This document shows, one piece after another, positions 55,072 through 64,000 of a stretch of 64,000 nucleotides of DNA. A model generated the notes under the pieces. That model was not told the DNA's origin. It was given only the letters and a program-made list of their open reading frames with translations, and searched no databases. Each line of letters begins with the position of its first letter. Position 1 is the first letter of the stretch. Where the stretch lies: the NCBI GenBank assembly GCA_012934845.2, contig WNNJ02000964.1:1-64000 (forward strand), in the 5' to 3' direction. The position numbers were made by a program, and so were the translations under genes. Source of the stretch: Pomphorhynchus laevis (taxonomy: Eukaryota > Acanthocephala > Palaeacanthocephala > Echinorhynchida > Pomphorhynchidae).

Positions 55072-55212
55072 GAAGAAGTGATTATGAAGAATATGCAGTC
55101 TCACTGTTGACTTAACTTTTTATAACTAATTTACTTATTTATCCCTTTATGTGTAACATGTTATCTCTTTTTTATTAAGAAAATCCTTATTATTAAAAAG
55201 CACATGTTTTTT

Positions 55213-56233
55213 TACACTGTACGAGTGCATATTACAAGTTAACTGCCGTGAAGCTTTAACGAGTCATGTTTACATCAATTTTTGCGTTGTATAAGCCGTA
55301 ACTTGTCTAATATGGAGTTAACTTTGACTGCACGTGAATTCAGTTAGGGGTTATTGCTTACAAAATAAACTAGATTGTAGCTACAATAGAAACTGGATTA
55401 ATATTACAAGCTCGTTTTTATGGCTCCCTATTTAAATCGTATTGATAGGGAAAGATATTTAGCTAAAAAGTATATCAAGTATTTACATTGAAACAGAATG
55501 CAAAATCTTGCTAAAGAGATTGGAAAATATCGAAATTAAAAAGAAAAAAGATATTCTATAAATGAACCAACAAAATAATATTTTAGTATTTTATCAACAT
55601 ATTTAGAATTAATTATGTAGCTATTATTAGAGAAAACAATTTAGAAATCTATAAAGAAATATTTTACATTGATTTGAACAGTTGATAACTTTTAACAACT
55701 TTATTTTAATTAAAGTTTAAAAAAACTAGAACAGTTGACAGAAAAATGTTCTAATCAATATTGTGATTTAAATATAAACTGTGGTCTACAATAGCGCTAC
55801 TTAGTCCCTTTTTGAGTGTGTATTTGTGTTGTTTTAATATAGTCTCTAATGGTTGGCCTTTTTGACCCACATATTAAAAATTTAAATCTTTAGTACTTAA
55901 GTATTTTTCTAATATGGTTGTGTACACATATAACTTTTGTGAAGTCATAATTTTTAACGTTGCTTTTTCGGTGTTGACACTTAGTTTTGTTGACTCAGAC
56001 TATACTTCTAACGGATCATCCAGCAGCATCTGATAGGGGCTGCCCTGCTTAAGGCTGTTGCAAACTGTAACAAAATATATAAATATTAAGAAATCTATAA
56101 AGAAATATTTTACATTGATTTGAATAGTTAATATCCTACAATACATATAAATTTAAATAAATATACTAGAATTTAACACAAAATGTATTATTTGCTATCC
56201 ATCGAATTTCTAAAAGGATGATGTAAGAGAATA
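55213..56233. other. AT-rich spacer with a Penelope relic (unit 2)
   Basis: Duplicate of 40346-41369. The GIY-YIG relic (YVGQKGQPL) is at 55751-55873 on the minus strand. Two small indels relative to unit 1: one A lost near 55546 and one AT lost near 55929. Confidence 0.5.
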
Positions 56234-58666
56234 CTTTAAAGCAGTGGTCCCCAACCTTTTTGACATCACGGACCTGTCAAAGTTAAAAAATAAGCGGATT
56301 GGAAAACTATATACAATTCTTTTAATATCAAATTTGAAACCACACCTTTCCAACAATCGCAAACTTATCTACAAAATATTAAAAATTGTTTAAAAAACTT
56401 ATAAAGATGTATTTATTATATCCCAAAATACAATTTAAATCAATGAGAACCTTGTGCTTGTGTATCTTCAACAAGGAGATTTCACATAGGGTTAATAGAA
56501 GATAGAGACACTCTAAGTGTTTTGCTAATATCCAACCTATTTCGGGATTTTGTTTTAGTTGCAGAAACCACCGAAGATCCAGATTCACATAGGTAAGATG
56601 TGAGAAATAGCAATAAAGATTTAAGTCAAGGGTTCTTATTTCACGATGTTCGCTCATAACTTTAATCCAAAAACTTGTTAGAGTCGAAAAAGAAAATTCA
56701 CTTTTGAAGTTGCCGTCGTTCACGACATCCTATAACTTCTTTTGTATTTGCAAGGACATATCTTTACCAGATGATTAATTGCGAAATGGATCACGTATCC
56801 ATTCGTTGCCGATTCTTGGATCTTTAGAAGCCGAAAAATATTTCTCAAATTCTTCAATAAACAAAGATAAATGATTAGAAATTAATTGATGGTGAATATT
56901 CATCGTTTCTTTTCCGCACAAATATTCAAACAGTATTGGAAACATATCTAGAATACCTTCATTTACACGCCGTATCTCTGTCTTAGATTTGAAAGCTGCA
57001 ATCTTATCTGCTAACTTTAACACTGTTATCATCCTTCCCTGAAGTGACAAGTTTAGATCATTTAGAAAACCGAATACATCACACAAGTAAGCCAACCTTG
57101 ACAACCATACACGCTCGCTGAAAAATAATACCATAGGTGATTCTTTTTCTTCTAGAAATCTTTTTAGAGCATCACGCAATTCAAATACTCTAGTTAAAGA
57201 TTTTCCTCTAGTAAGCCATCTTATTTCAGTGTGTAAAAGAAAACATTTATGCTTCGCAAAGCTGTTCAAACAGGCATGAATTTAGAGCACGTTCTTTGAT
57301 ATAGTTGATGACTTTAACGACATCAGTCAGCACAGTGTTAAGTTATGTGCCCATTTTTCTACTTGCAAGCTGTGAATTTTTTCTACCTATGAATGATGGA
57401 GTATATAGATTCACATTTTTGGGAAACCTCCTTTACTCTTGCGATTAGCCCAGATAGTCTTCCAGTCATAGCAACACCATCTGTACTTATACTCACATAA
57501 AAGTTCCAATCAAGATGTTTAGAGACATATTCATTTATCACATCAAATATCTGAGCCCCTGTAGTGTGGGTCGGCAGAGATAAGGCACATAACAAGTCCT
57601 CTTGTATATCTTCCTTAAAAATGTGTATTACAAAAACAAAAAGCAGTGTCTTGTTACCAATGTTTGTAGATTCGTCTACCTGGAGTGCATACCACGGCAA
57701 TTCGGATATTCTCCACAGTAATTGTTTCTCAATATCCAGGGCAATTATACCAATCCACCTAGTTATAGTGCTAGCAGACAAAGGTATATTTGATATTTTC
57801 ATCGCAGACTTTTCTCCAAAGATTTCACAACAAATATCTTTAGTACATGGCAAAATCAATTCTTCACCGATCGTAAATGCTGTTTTAGACCTTGCAATAC
57901 GATTTGCGACCAAGAATGAAGCCTTTAGGGCCTTTTTATTTGTAGATATTATTTTCCGGATAAACTCTTTCTGTCCTTTTTGTTCATGCAGTATTCTTTT
58001 TAAAAAGCCAAAGGTTTATCTTCTAGCGACTGATGTTTTGTTTTTAAGTGACGAAGCATTTTAGAAGGCTTCATTGCATCATTTAAATGGTCTTCGCCAC
58101 ATATTATACATAGAGGCAAGGGAATGCTGGATTTTTTTCATCTCTGTAAAACCATATCGTAAATATGATTCGTTGTATTGTTTGATAAAGGTGTTTTGTA
58201 CTTGGTCTGATAAGATTATCTATCGTCTAATTTCTTGCATTATTTGAACCACTTAGCTCTTCCCTATCAAAGCTAGCATTTGTTTTTTTAAGAAATGTTT
58301 CTAAAATGTTCGGACGTTTACTCATTTAATTTTATTGGGGTAAAAAATTTTCAATTTAAAAACATATATAATTTAAACAGAGGAGCATCAGACTAGAAAC
58401 ATTTTTGAAATCGGAATGCCTTAATACTGATTATAAAAATGTTTTAAAAATTTTAAAATCAAAATTTTATGTTTAAATATCATTTAAGTTTTATCAAACA
58501 AAAAAGTTCCTCAAGGATGGCAATGTTCTCTGTGATACATCTTTATTGCATTGGAACCATTTCTCATTGTCTGTAAAGGAAATCATAATTTTAATAAAAT
58601 AAAAATATTTTCTCTATGGAATGGCACTGGTCCGCGGACCGGCGATTGAGGACCACTGCTTTAAAG
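56234..58666 (-). mobile_element. hAT transposon (unit 2) with target duplications
   Basis: Element 56242-58658, again 2,417 bp, with CTTTAAAG at 56234-56241 and 58659-58666. A duplicate of the whole locus, not a second insertion. A handful of substitutions distinguish it, including one in the transposase that changes Trp-Ile-Asp to Trp-Ile-Gly. Confidence 0.9.
56379..58329 (-). pseudogene. hAT transposase, broken (unit 2)
   Basis: Duplicate of 41515-43465. It has one extra stop, shortening the middle frame to end at DPFRN (56775). The LQVDESTNIGN, STDGVAMTG and RWLTRGKSL blocks are unchanged. Confidence 0.85.
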
Positions 58667-58945
58667 GATTGTTTTTATCCATCGATAAATGATAACTTTA
58701 AACTTTTTTAGTCAATCCATATAAATTGACTTTTATTTTAAATTTCAATTCTTTATTTTAACTTGATATAAATTATATAAAATCTTATAACAATAATTTA
58801 TTATTTATAATTATTTATTATTTAATTATAAAATTTTGATTTAGAATTATTATTATTTAATTGTATAATTAAAAAATAATTATATAATATAAATATGAAT
58901 ATGATATAATATATAAGTATAATATAAATATGTAGACTGATATCT
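58667..58945. repeat. AT-rich repeat, full right part
   Basis: Homologous to 35850-35985. It runs past the end of unit 2 (58898) to a TATGTAGACTGATATCTGATT end. This shows that the original right flank of the duplicated unit lies here. Confidence 0.6.
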
Positions 58946-59037
58946 GATTCATTGAATTATTGTAAATTTTTATATTACATTGCAAATATAATATAAATCA
59001 TACAAATCACGTTCAACTTTTATATAATGATTTTTGA

Positions 59038-59058
59038 AATCATTATAATTATAATAAT
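59038..59058. repeat. 21-bp target-site duplication, left
   Basis: AATCATTATAATTATAATAA plus T, exact copy of 60611-60631. Confidence 0.65.
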
Positions 59059-59189
59059 GAGAGAATTTATTACACCTCTTTACCTTTCGGTACTGGGTAA
59101 ACAAAATAAATACACCAAAAGTTTATCAATTTTATAAGTTGTATTTCAAAATCTTCTCCTACTGTCAATATCGGATAGTGACAGATTTT

Positions 59190-60606
59190 TCAAAATTGGG
59201 CAAGTGAAAATATGCAGGTTAGATGCTCATTCATTTTTGCAAAGAACACAAATGCACAAAGAATGCAAAAATGCACAAGGAATGCACAAATGCACAAACA
59301 CAAATGCACTGGAATTCTAATAGCGCAGAATTTATCGTGATATCCATGGACAGATGCTCTCCAGATCAGCGGTCTTTTCCTTGCACAGGGTTCTCTCCAT
59401 TTAGTCTGTAAGAATGCCGGAGTAAGATAAAATTCAGAATCCAATGACGTCGTCTTTCGAAAGAACATGTTCAGGTTAGTAGTAAATGATGCAGTGTGTT
59501 CAAGATTAAATGTTGAGCAGATGTATTTAGAGCAAGGTTCTAGCGATGATAGTATCGCTATAACCGATGAAGAACATTTTGGTGAGACTCCAACAATTCG
59601 CTTCACGAATCTCCATTGACACCTGTCCAACTGCTGAAAATTGAAGGGACTTAAATCCGACCAGATAACTGGCAAAGCATATGAAACTATGGGAAGCAAC
59701 ATACTTCGAAAATACCGGAGGGCTCCTGAGAAAGATAAAGAACCTAAGTTTTTTGCATAAGAGGTTGCTACAACTAATTTCGAGGATTGACGATGTAGGT
59801 GTTCAGTAAATGACCATTTCGACGAAAGTAATACTCCCAAATAATTGTAACTATTGCAGAATTCTACATTTTCTATTCTCAGCATGTTACATCGACGCAA
59901 AGGTCCACCTAACCAAAATTTAAGGGCTTTTGATTTATTTACATTCACCGTCAACTGATTTGATAAACAATAGGATGACAGAGCATCTAACGCACTTTGA
60001 GCGGATAAAAGATCTTTGGCTAATATTACTAGATCGTTGGCATAGAGGGTACAAGAGACTTCATTCGATGCATGACGAAGATGCATAGGCAAATCTATAA
60101 CAAAAAAGGAAAATAATATAGGGCTGAGTGTATCTCTCTGTAAAACACCGCGATTAGCAAAAAAGAAATCAGAGGTGTTGATACCATCAGATACTTTAAG
60201 GCGATTAGGCTGAAGCACAGAATAAATAAGATACAAAAAGCGACCACTAACGGACACTCTGGTGGAAAGTTTATCAAGTAACAAAGAACGATTCACTGTG
60301 TCAAATGCTCGCTCAAAGTCAACAAAAGTAGCATACAACGGTCTACGATTAGCGAAACAATTGGTGACTTCGTCACGGGCATGCTTTATTGCATCGGACG
60401 TTGACCTTTTCGGGAAGAATCCATACTGCTCCGTAGGTAAGAGATGCTCGCGACACTTAATAAGGCGCATATACATTATATGAGTCAATAACTTATAACT
60501 GTGATTCAATATCGCAATCTCCCTGTACGCATTCAGTGAATCATAGTTACCTTTACCCTTATGCAGGATCTTAATTACACCGTCGCGCCACGAAATCGGA
60601 AACGGA
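59190..60606 (-). pseudogene. LINE reverse transcriptase, truncated, YADD box mutated
   Basis: Open for 439 codons from 60509; homology starts before it at 60606. RT blocks: EQYGFFPKRSTSDAIKHA, FVDFERAFDTVNRSLLL, then RGVLQRDTLSPILF where QGD is expected, and CTLYANDLVILAKD where YADD is expected. The first catalytic Asp is therefore Asn, so it is inactive even though the frame is open. The thumb region and a block PAFLQTKWREPCARKRPLIW, then RASVHGYHD, follow. The last ~60 residues (Cys/Leu/Phe-rich) come from the 3' microsatellite and are not real protein. The clade is uncertain. Confidence 0.75.
59240..59312. repeat. TGCACAAA-type microsatellite
   Basis: About nine imperfect 7-10 base units (AATGCACAAA, AATGCAAAA) near the 3' end of the LINE. 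Confidence 0.7.
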
Positions 60607-60610
60607 TTAT

Positions 60611-60631
60611 AATCATTATAATTATAATAAT
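60611..60631. repeat. 21-bp target-site duplication, right
   Basis: Exact copy of 59038-59058, followed by more TAATGATAATCATTATAATG sequence that is itself palindromic. Confidence 0.65.
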
Positions 60632-61000
60632 TATAATGATAATCATTATAATGATTTTTTTATTCCCACAAAATGTTTGTCCCATTTTGTTAGAACCTTT
60701 CCATAATCTATGCTAATATTTATTTCGTTTTTGTATTTATAAAAATTAAGGGTTTAAAAGTTTTATTTTTTTGAAATGTAAAAGTGACGAAATAAATCTA
60801 AAATGATAAAACAAATGCGAAAATAACGAAATGTTATGTACCAATGTCCAAGTATCCAAATTTCTAGGCTGTAGTGCAATTTGAAGTCTAAAATTACTAT
60901 ATAATTTAGAAGATATTTCAATATTTCGTATCGACTTCATCACTACATTTGATCTGCAACTTTTACATTTGTTTAATTGATTAGGTATTTGTTTAGCCAC
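60632..61000. other. spacer, nothing recognised
   Basis: AT-rich. A minus-strand frame of 84 codons (61000-60746) has no recognisable family. Confidence 0.4.
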
Positions 61001-61180
61001 TTTATAAATAATAATAGGTTTTCTTAATAAAAATACAAGATGAATAATAAGTTACATAAATTTAGTCAGTCTATATCTTCATGACAATTATGTCTCTTCG
61101 TTCTTTCAGAGCCCCCGGCCGCACCAGCAAGCCGTCCTCCGACTGAACAGGCAATCACGAACTGGGTCAATGATACACCC
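61001..61180 (-). mobile_element. 3' end of APE-type LINE, copy E
   Basis: Minus strand. It codes only for the last ORF2 residues (DCLFSRRTACW, matching FNRKAACW of copy B), followed by the 3' UTR. The 73 bases 61001-61073 are identical to 61730-61802 in copy D. Confidence 0.6.
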
Positions 61181-61729
61181 AACGCCAGCTCGATAGCCAA
61201 CACACATTTGCAATCGTCCACATACTTGTTGTATGTCGTCAGAAAGGAGAGAGAATAGCCTTCGACATTGTTTTTCTATATTATTCTTATAACTATAGAC
61301 CTTATATATAGACCTCAACATAATGGTCACAATCAAATTTAAGTGATTTTGAGATATTCGTAAAGGACAAGTTTTGTTAATGGAAGTTTATTTTGTTGAC
61401 GACGTATTTTTGATTGCTCAGAGTGGCGTTACACATGATATCCTTATCAAAGAAAATATAGTGTAATTAAATTTTATTAAGTTATAAGAATTCTTGAATT
61501 CAGTGGTACATTTCTCCTGAAACTGACATGGGCTAATCATTTTTCGGTGCGTTGGTTAAGCGGGTTGATTATTTTGTACTTAACAAAATAAACTTATTGT
61601 TAAAGGACAAGTTAATCAACTTTTGATTAACTTTTTGATCAAAAGTTATCAAATATAATATTGATATATTATATTATAATATAATATGATATATACCAAG
61701 TTCATCACTTCGGCATGCAGACGTAAAAA
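61181..61729. other. spacer between LINE copies E and D
   Basis: No gene. AAAGGACAAGTT occurs twice (near 61363 and 61602), and TTAATCAACTTTTGATTAA near 61610 is a short palindrome. Confidence 0.4.
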
Positions 61730-63787
61730 ATAATAGGTTTTCTTAATAAAAATACAAGATGAATAATAAGTTACATAAATTTAGTCAGTCTATATCTTCA
61801 TGCCAATTCTATCAGTTCTTTCAGTCTTCACTATAACTGTACGGCTCAGGTCCTGATGGATATGAGAGCCCAGCCGCACAAGCGCGCCGCACTCAGAATG
61901 AACCATTCGGGGTCTTTCACCCCCTAAGAGTCCAGTCGAAACGGACTATAGTAGGTAATCTCAAGATAAAGAGCTTGTGAAACCTTAGTATTTGCTCTGA
62001 AGGACGTCTTCTGGAAAAAAGGACGGATCCCGAGATTACCTAAGGTACTCAAAAGGCGTACTTGGATATTCCCTTTAAATGACAGATGCTAGGCCGGTTT
62101 AAGGGCCCATCTAGCTCTCTTCACGGTACGTTTAAATCTATCCAGATCAGTTTTCGCCGACTAGGTCACCAAAATTGTCAACCCCAGATATCTTACTCGA
62201 CTTGTAAATACAGGGATTGCTTGATTCTGTAAAATGGAGGAGAGAGCTGAGAGTGATAATCTTTTCAATTTTTTCTTTGTCGCAGGGGCGCCATTAAAGA
62301 CCACCACCTGGGATTTCGCGAAGTTGAGCATAAGATTAAATATGGGAAGACGGTCTTTAATCTTGAAAAGAAACGGCTGATGTCAGAGATTACATCGTCC
62401 AGAGAACAGGGCTGTGGTATTATCAGAGTACCACTAGATGTTAATCACGATAAAAATATTAAAAAGTTCAATGGAGGCAGCAAGATTTAAGACAGGAGAA
62501 AAGTTAAGAACCTTGAGGCACACCTTTAATAGGGTAAAACTGACGTGCATCAAGATCATCTTCACAGAAGAATCTTTTGGTATACAGTAATATCTCCACA
62601 CCGTTAACAATCCTTGCAGACAACCCGAGAGACCTTAGAGAAGAAATAACAAAGGGAATGATAATGCGGTCATGAGCAGCGGAAAAGTCAAGAATAACAG
62701 CTACAGCAAGTAAATGACTGTTATCTTGACAAACCGATACACTTCACATATTGCTGAATTAACCGAGCGACCTTTGACAAACCCATGAAAACCTGGTGGG
62801 ATTAAATTACGCCTACTAAGATGATCGCGGATTTTACGCGAAAGCGCTTTTTCGTAGATGGAGATTAGGGATTTTTAAATCGAAATAGGTCGCAAATCTT
62901 TAGGACATGATATCAATTTCTTTTTTGGTAAAAAACAAGTCGGCTAATGTTGATGGCGGCAACATCAGACGTTGAGACTAATAACATTGTGATGGCGACT
63001 TCTTTACTCTGATTGTCTGATAATAGCTGACAAACTCCGGTGGAGAGTAGAGCATGTGATCTGGAAGTGCCTGGGAGTGGCCCCTATGAGTCAAGGATAT
63101 CTGTAACAGATAAGACTCTGCTCCTGAAGTCAACCCAAGGCGGGATTGGCTGGGAGATTAAGTGACTCCATAGTTATGTAGGTATAGTGACTCCTCCAAA
63201 ACTTGTGCAAGGTCTTAAGTTTACCTATCCAACCCAAGGATCTATCCTGAGAAGGGTTAAAATGAGCAATGCTCGCCCTATCTCGACTCAGTTGAAGTCT
63301 ATATATAGTTCTCCAGAATATATTCGAGTGGGCCTGTCTACAAGAAACAGACAGATTAAGAAGGTGTAGCATTTTGGCTAGGACCTTGAGTTTTGTTGGA
63401 GTAGTATTGTATAAGCGACATTTATAGGTAGTCGAAAGTATCGCGGTAGCATGCGAAGAAAGATAGGAATTAAATCTGGTCAGACTCGCATTACCTACAA
63501 CAGGGAAGAGTTGGATAGCGGCCTGGAAGCATGTCACTCTGACTGGATTAAAGTGGAAGCTCCTTATAAGCAATGCATCTTTCTCTAACCGTCAACGAAA
63601 GTAGGTCGTGCGAGGTGGTCAGTTGTTGGCGCGACTGCTCAGTACAGATGGGTTTTAACAGCCATATCTTATGTAGCAGTAATAAGTTGAAGAGATAATT
63701 TGTGGTAGTGCAATGAAAATAAGGGAAGGTGGTTTATGAATAAGATAGTCGATTCTGGCTCTGCGAAGTGCTGCATTAATCCAACAA
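61730..63787 (-). mobile_element. degraded APE-type LINE, copy D
   Basis: Minus-strand relative of copies A-C. It starts in the endonuclease at the WINAALRRAR region (63787) and ends at the 3' UTR (61730). Nucleotide similarity to copy B can be followed throughout (for example the YADD region near 62440 and CCAGGTTTTCATGGGTTTG near 62790 in complement). It has many substitutions, small indels and stops, so it is the oldest of the copies and represents a different subfamily. Confidence 0.7.
63130..63573 (-). pseudogene. ORF2 fragment of LINE copy D
   Basis: The longest open part of copy D: 147 codons matching the linker between endonuclease and RT (FHFNPVRVTCFQAAIQLFP, YLSSHATAILSTTYK, NTTPTKLKVLAKML, LSRDRASIAHFNPSQ). 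It ends in PANPALG where copy B has PQPIPLWG. No catalytic residues lie in this piece. Confidence 0.65.
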
Positions 63788-63834
63788 AAATAAGTCAGCT
63801 ATAATTGGGCTACTATTACCTCTCATTGATACAC

Positions 63835-64000
63835 CTTTTATGAACACCTTCTACAGCCTTTCACCAATTCTCCCAAATTCATCATTCTACTCCTACAACG
63901 CATCATCAACTCCGCCGTTCAATTGCTCCTGCGTCTCCGAGGCTTTAACTACACATCCATATATCTTGCCAACTCTCCTAGCCCACCATCCACATCCGCA
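63835..64000 (+). mobile_element. CR1/L2-type LINE fragment, runs off the window
   Basis: Plus-strand sequence similar to 25630-25795 (TTCACCAATTCTCCCAAATT..., then CACCATCCACATCCGCA at the window edge), the thumb-end region of ORF2. At roughly 80-85% identity by eye it is older than the other L2-type copies here. Confidence 0.7.

Larger units (their letters stand above)
51404..55212 (+). mobile_element. APE-type LINE, copy C (duplicate of copy B)
   Basis: Produced by the segmental duplication, not by retrotransposition: the flanks are duplicated as well. It carries the same ORF1 end and the same TAG in ORF2 as copy B. Confidence 0.85.
44035..58898. repeat. tandem segmental duplication, unit 2 (14,864 bp)
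   Basis: Second direct copy of 29165-44034. It holds the same elements in the same order, including the nonsense codon shared by LINE copies B and C, so those lesions predate the duplication. Lesions seen only here: a 2-base insertion in LINE ORF2 near 54041 and a stop in the hAT transposase near 56776. Beyond 58898 the AT-rich repeat continues into single-copy sequence. Confidence 0.93.
59059..60610 (-). mobile_element. 5'-truncated LINE with 21-bp target duplication
   Basis: A minus-strand insertion flanked by a 21-bp direct repeat. It begins inside the RT (NPFPISWRDGVIKILHKGKG near 60600) and ends in a 3' UTR with a TGCACAAA-type repeat (59240-59310). It resembles no other LINE in this window. 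Confidence 0.7.

Noticed and set aside
29165-58898. The two 14.87-kb units as LTRs or terminal repeats of one giant element
   Set aside because: They abut directly with no internal region, begin inside an RTE LINE and end inside an AT-rich repeat. A tandem duplication explains this.
60746-61000. 84-codon minus-strand frame
   Set aside because: Low-complexity AT-driven composition and no recognisable domain.
1-64000. Bacterial or mitochondrial contamination
   Set aside because: Content is entirely eukaryotic transposon families with target duplications; there is no operon structure, Shine-Dalgarno pattern or mitochondrial gene.

Overview
The window looks like eukaryotic, AT-rich nuclear DNA from an arthropod, most likely an insect. 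A hymenopteran such as an ant is my weak guess from overall composition and element mix; no marker gene proves it. There is no bacterial-type operon, no rRNA or tRNA that I can recognise and no CRISPR array. It reads as a transposable-element island: nested and truncated retrotransposons and DNA transposons fill most of the space, and only two or three stretches look like host genes (an unidentified helical protein at 341-1054, a divergent ubiquilin-like frame at 24040-25440, and perhaps a first exon at 36174-36276).

Layout. 1-2400: unidentified ORF, a short exon-like frame, hairpins and AT-rich spacer. 2400-3410: fossil Ty3/gypsy pol fragment, split by a full-length CR1/L2-type LINE (3411-7582, minus strand) that has an 8-bp target-site duplication and an open 965-codon ORF2. 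8155-11523: Penelope-like element (minus) with ~100-bp inverted terminal repeats, itself interrupted by a 5'-truncated LINE on the plus strand. 12481-13982: a patchwork of a Penelope GIY-YIG piece, an internal LINE RT piece, a LINE ORF1/ORF2 start and a restriction-like-endonuclease tail. 14750-18460: APE-type LINE copy A. 18455-19640: decayed unidentified coding sequence. 19794-23862: a LINE with C-terminal restriction-like endonuclease, split by an L2-type fragment. Then the ubiquilin-like frame, another L2 fragment, another gypsy fossil and an RTE-type LINE.

29165-58898 is a direct tandem duplication of a ~14.87-kb unit (29165-44034 and 44035-58898), about 0.13-0.15% diverged by hand count. 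Each unit holds an RTE 3' tail, an L2 fragment, three 51-bp repeats, a 654-bp hairpin element, two AT-rich repeats with a small membrane-segment frame, an IS630/Tc1-type transposase fragment next to a 9x22-bp minisatellite, an APE-type LINE (copies B and C), a Penelope relic and a hAT (Charlie/SCAND3-like) transposon with intact terminal repeats and an 8-bp target duplication. Beyond the duplication lie a 5'-truncated LINE with a 21-bp target duplication (59059-60610), two further 3' ends of the APE-type LINE family (E and D) and the start of one more L2 fragment running off the end.

The genes do not form a pathway. The story is insertion, nesting, chimera formation and one very recent segmental duplication. 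I found no clear new system. The items most worth following are the duplication, the divergent ubiquilin-like frame, the restriction-endonuclease LINE, the long inverted repeat that could make hairpin RNA, and the patchwork at 12481-13982.
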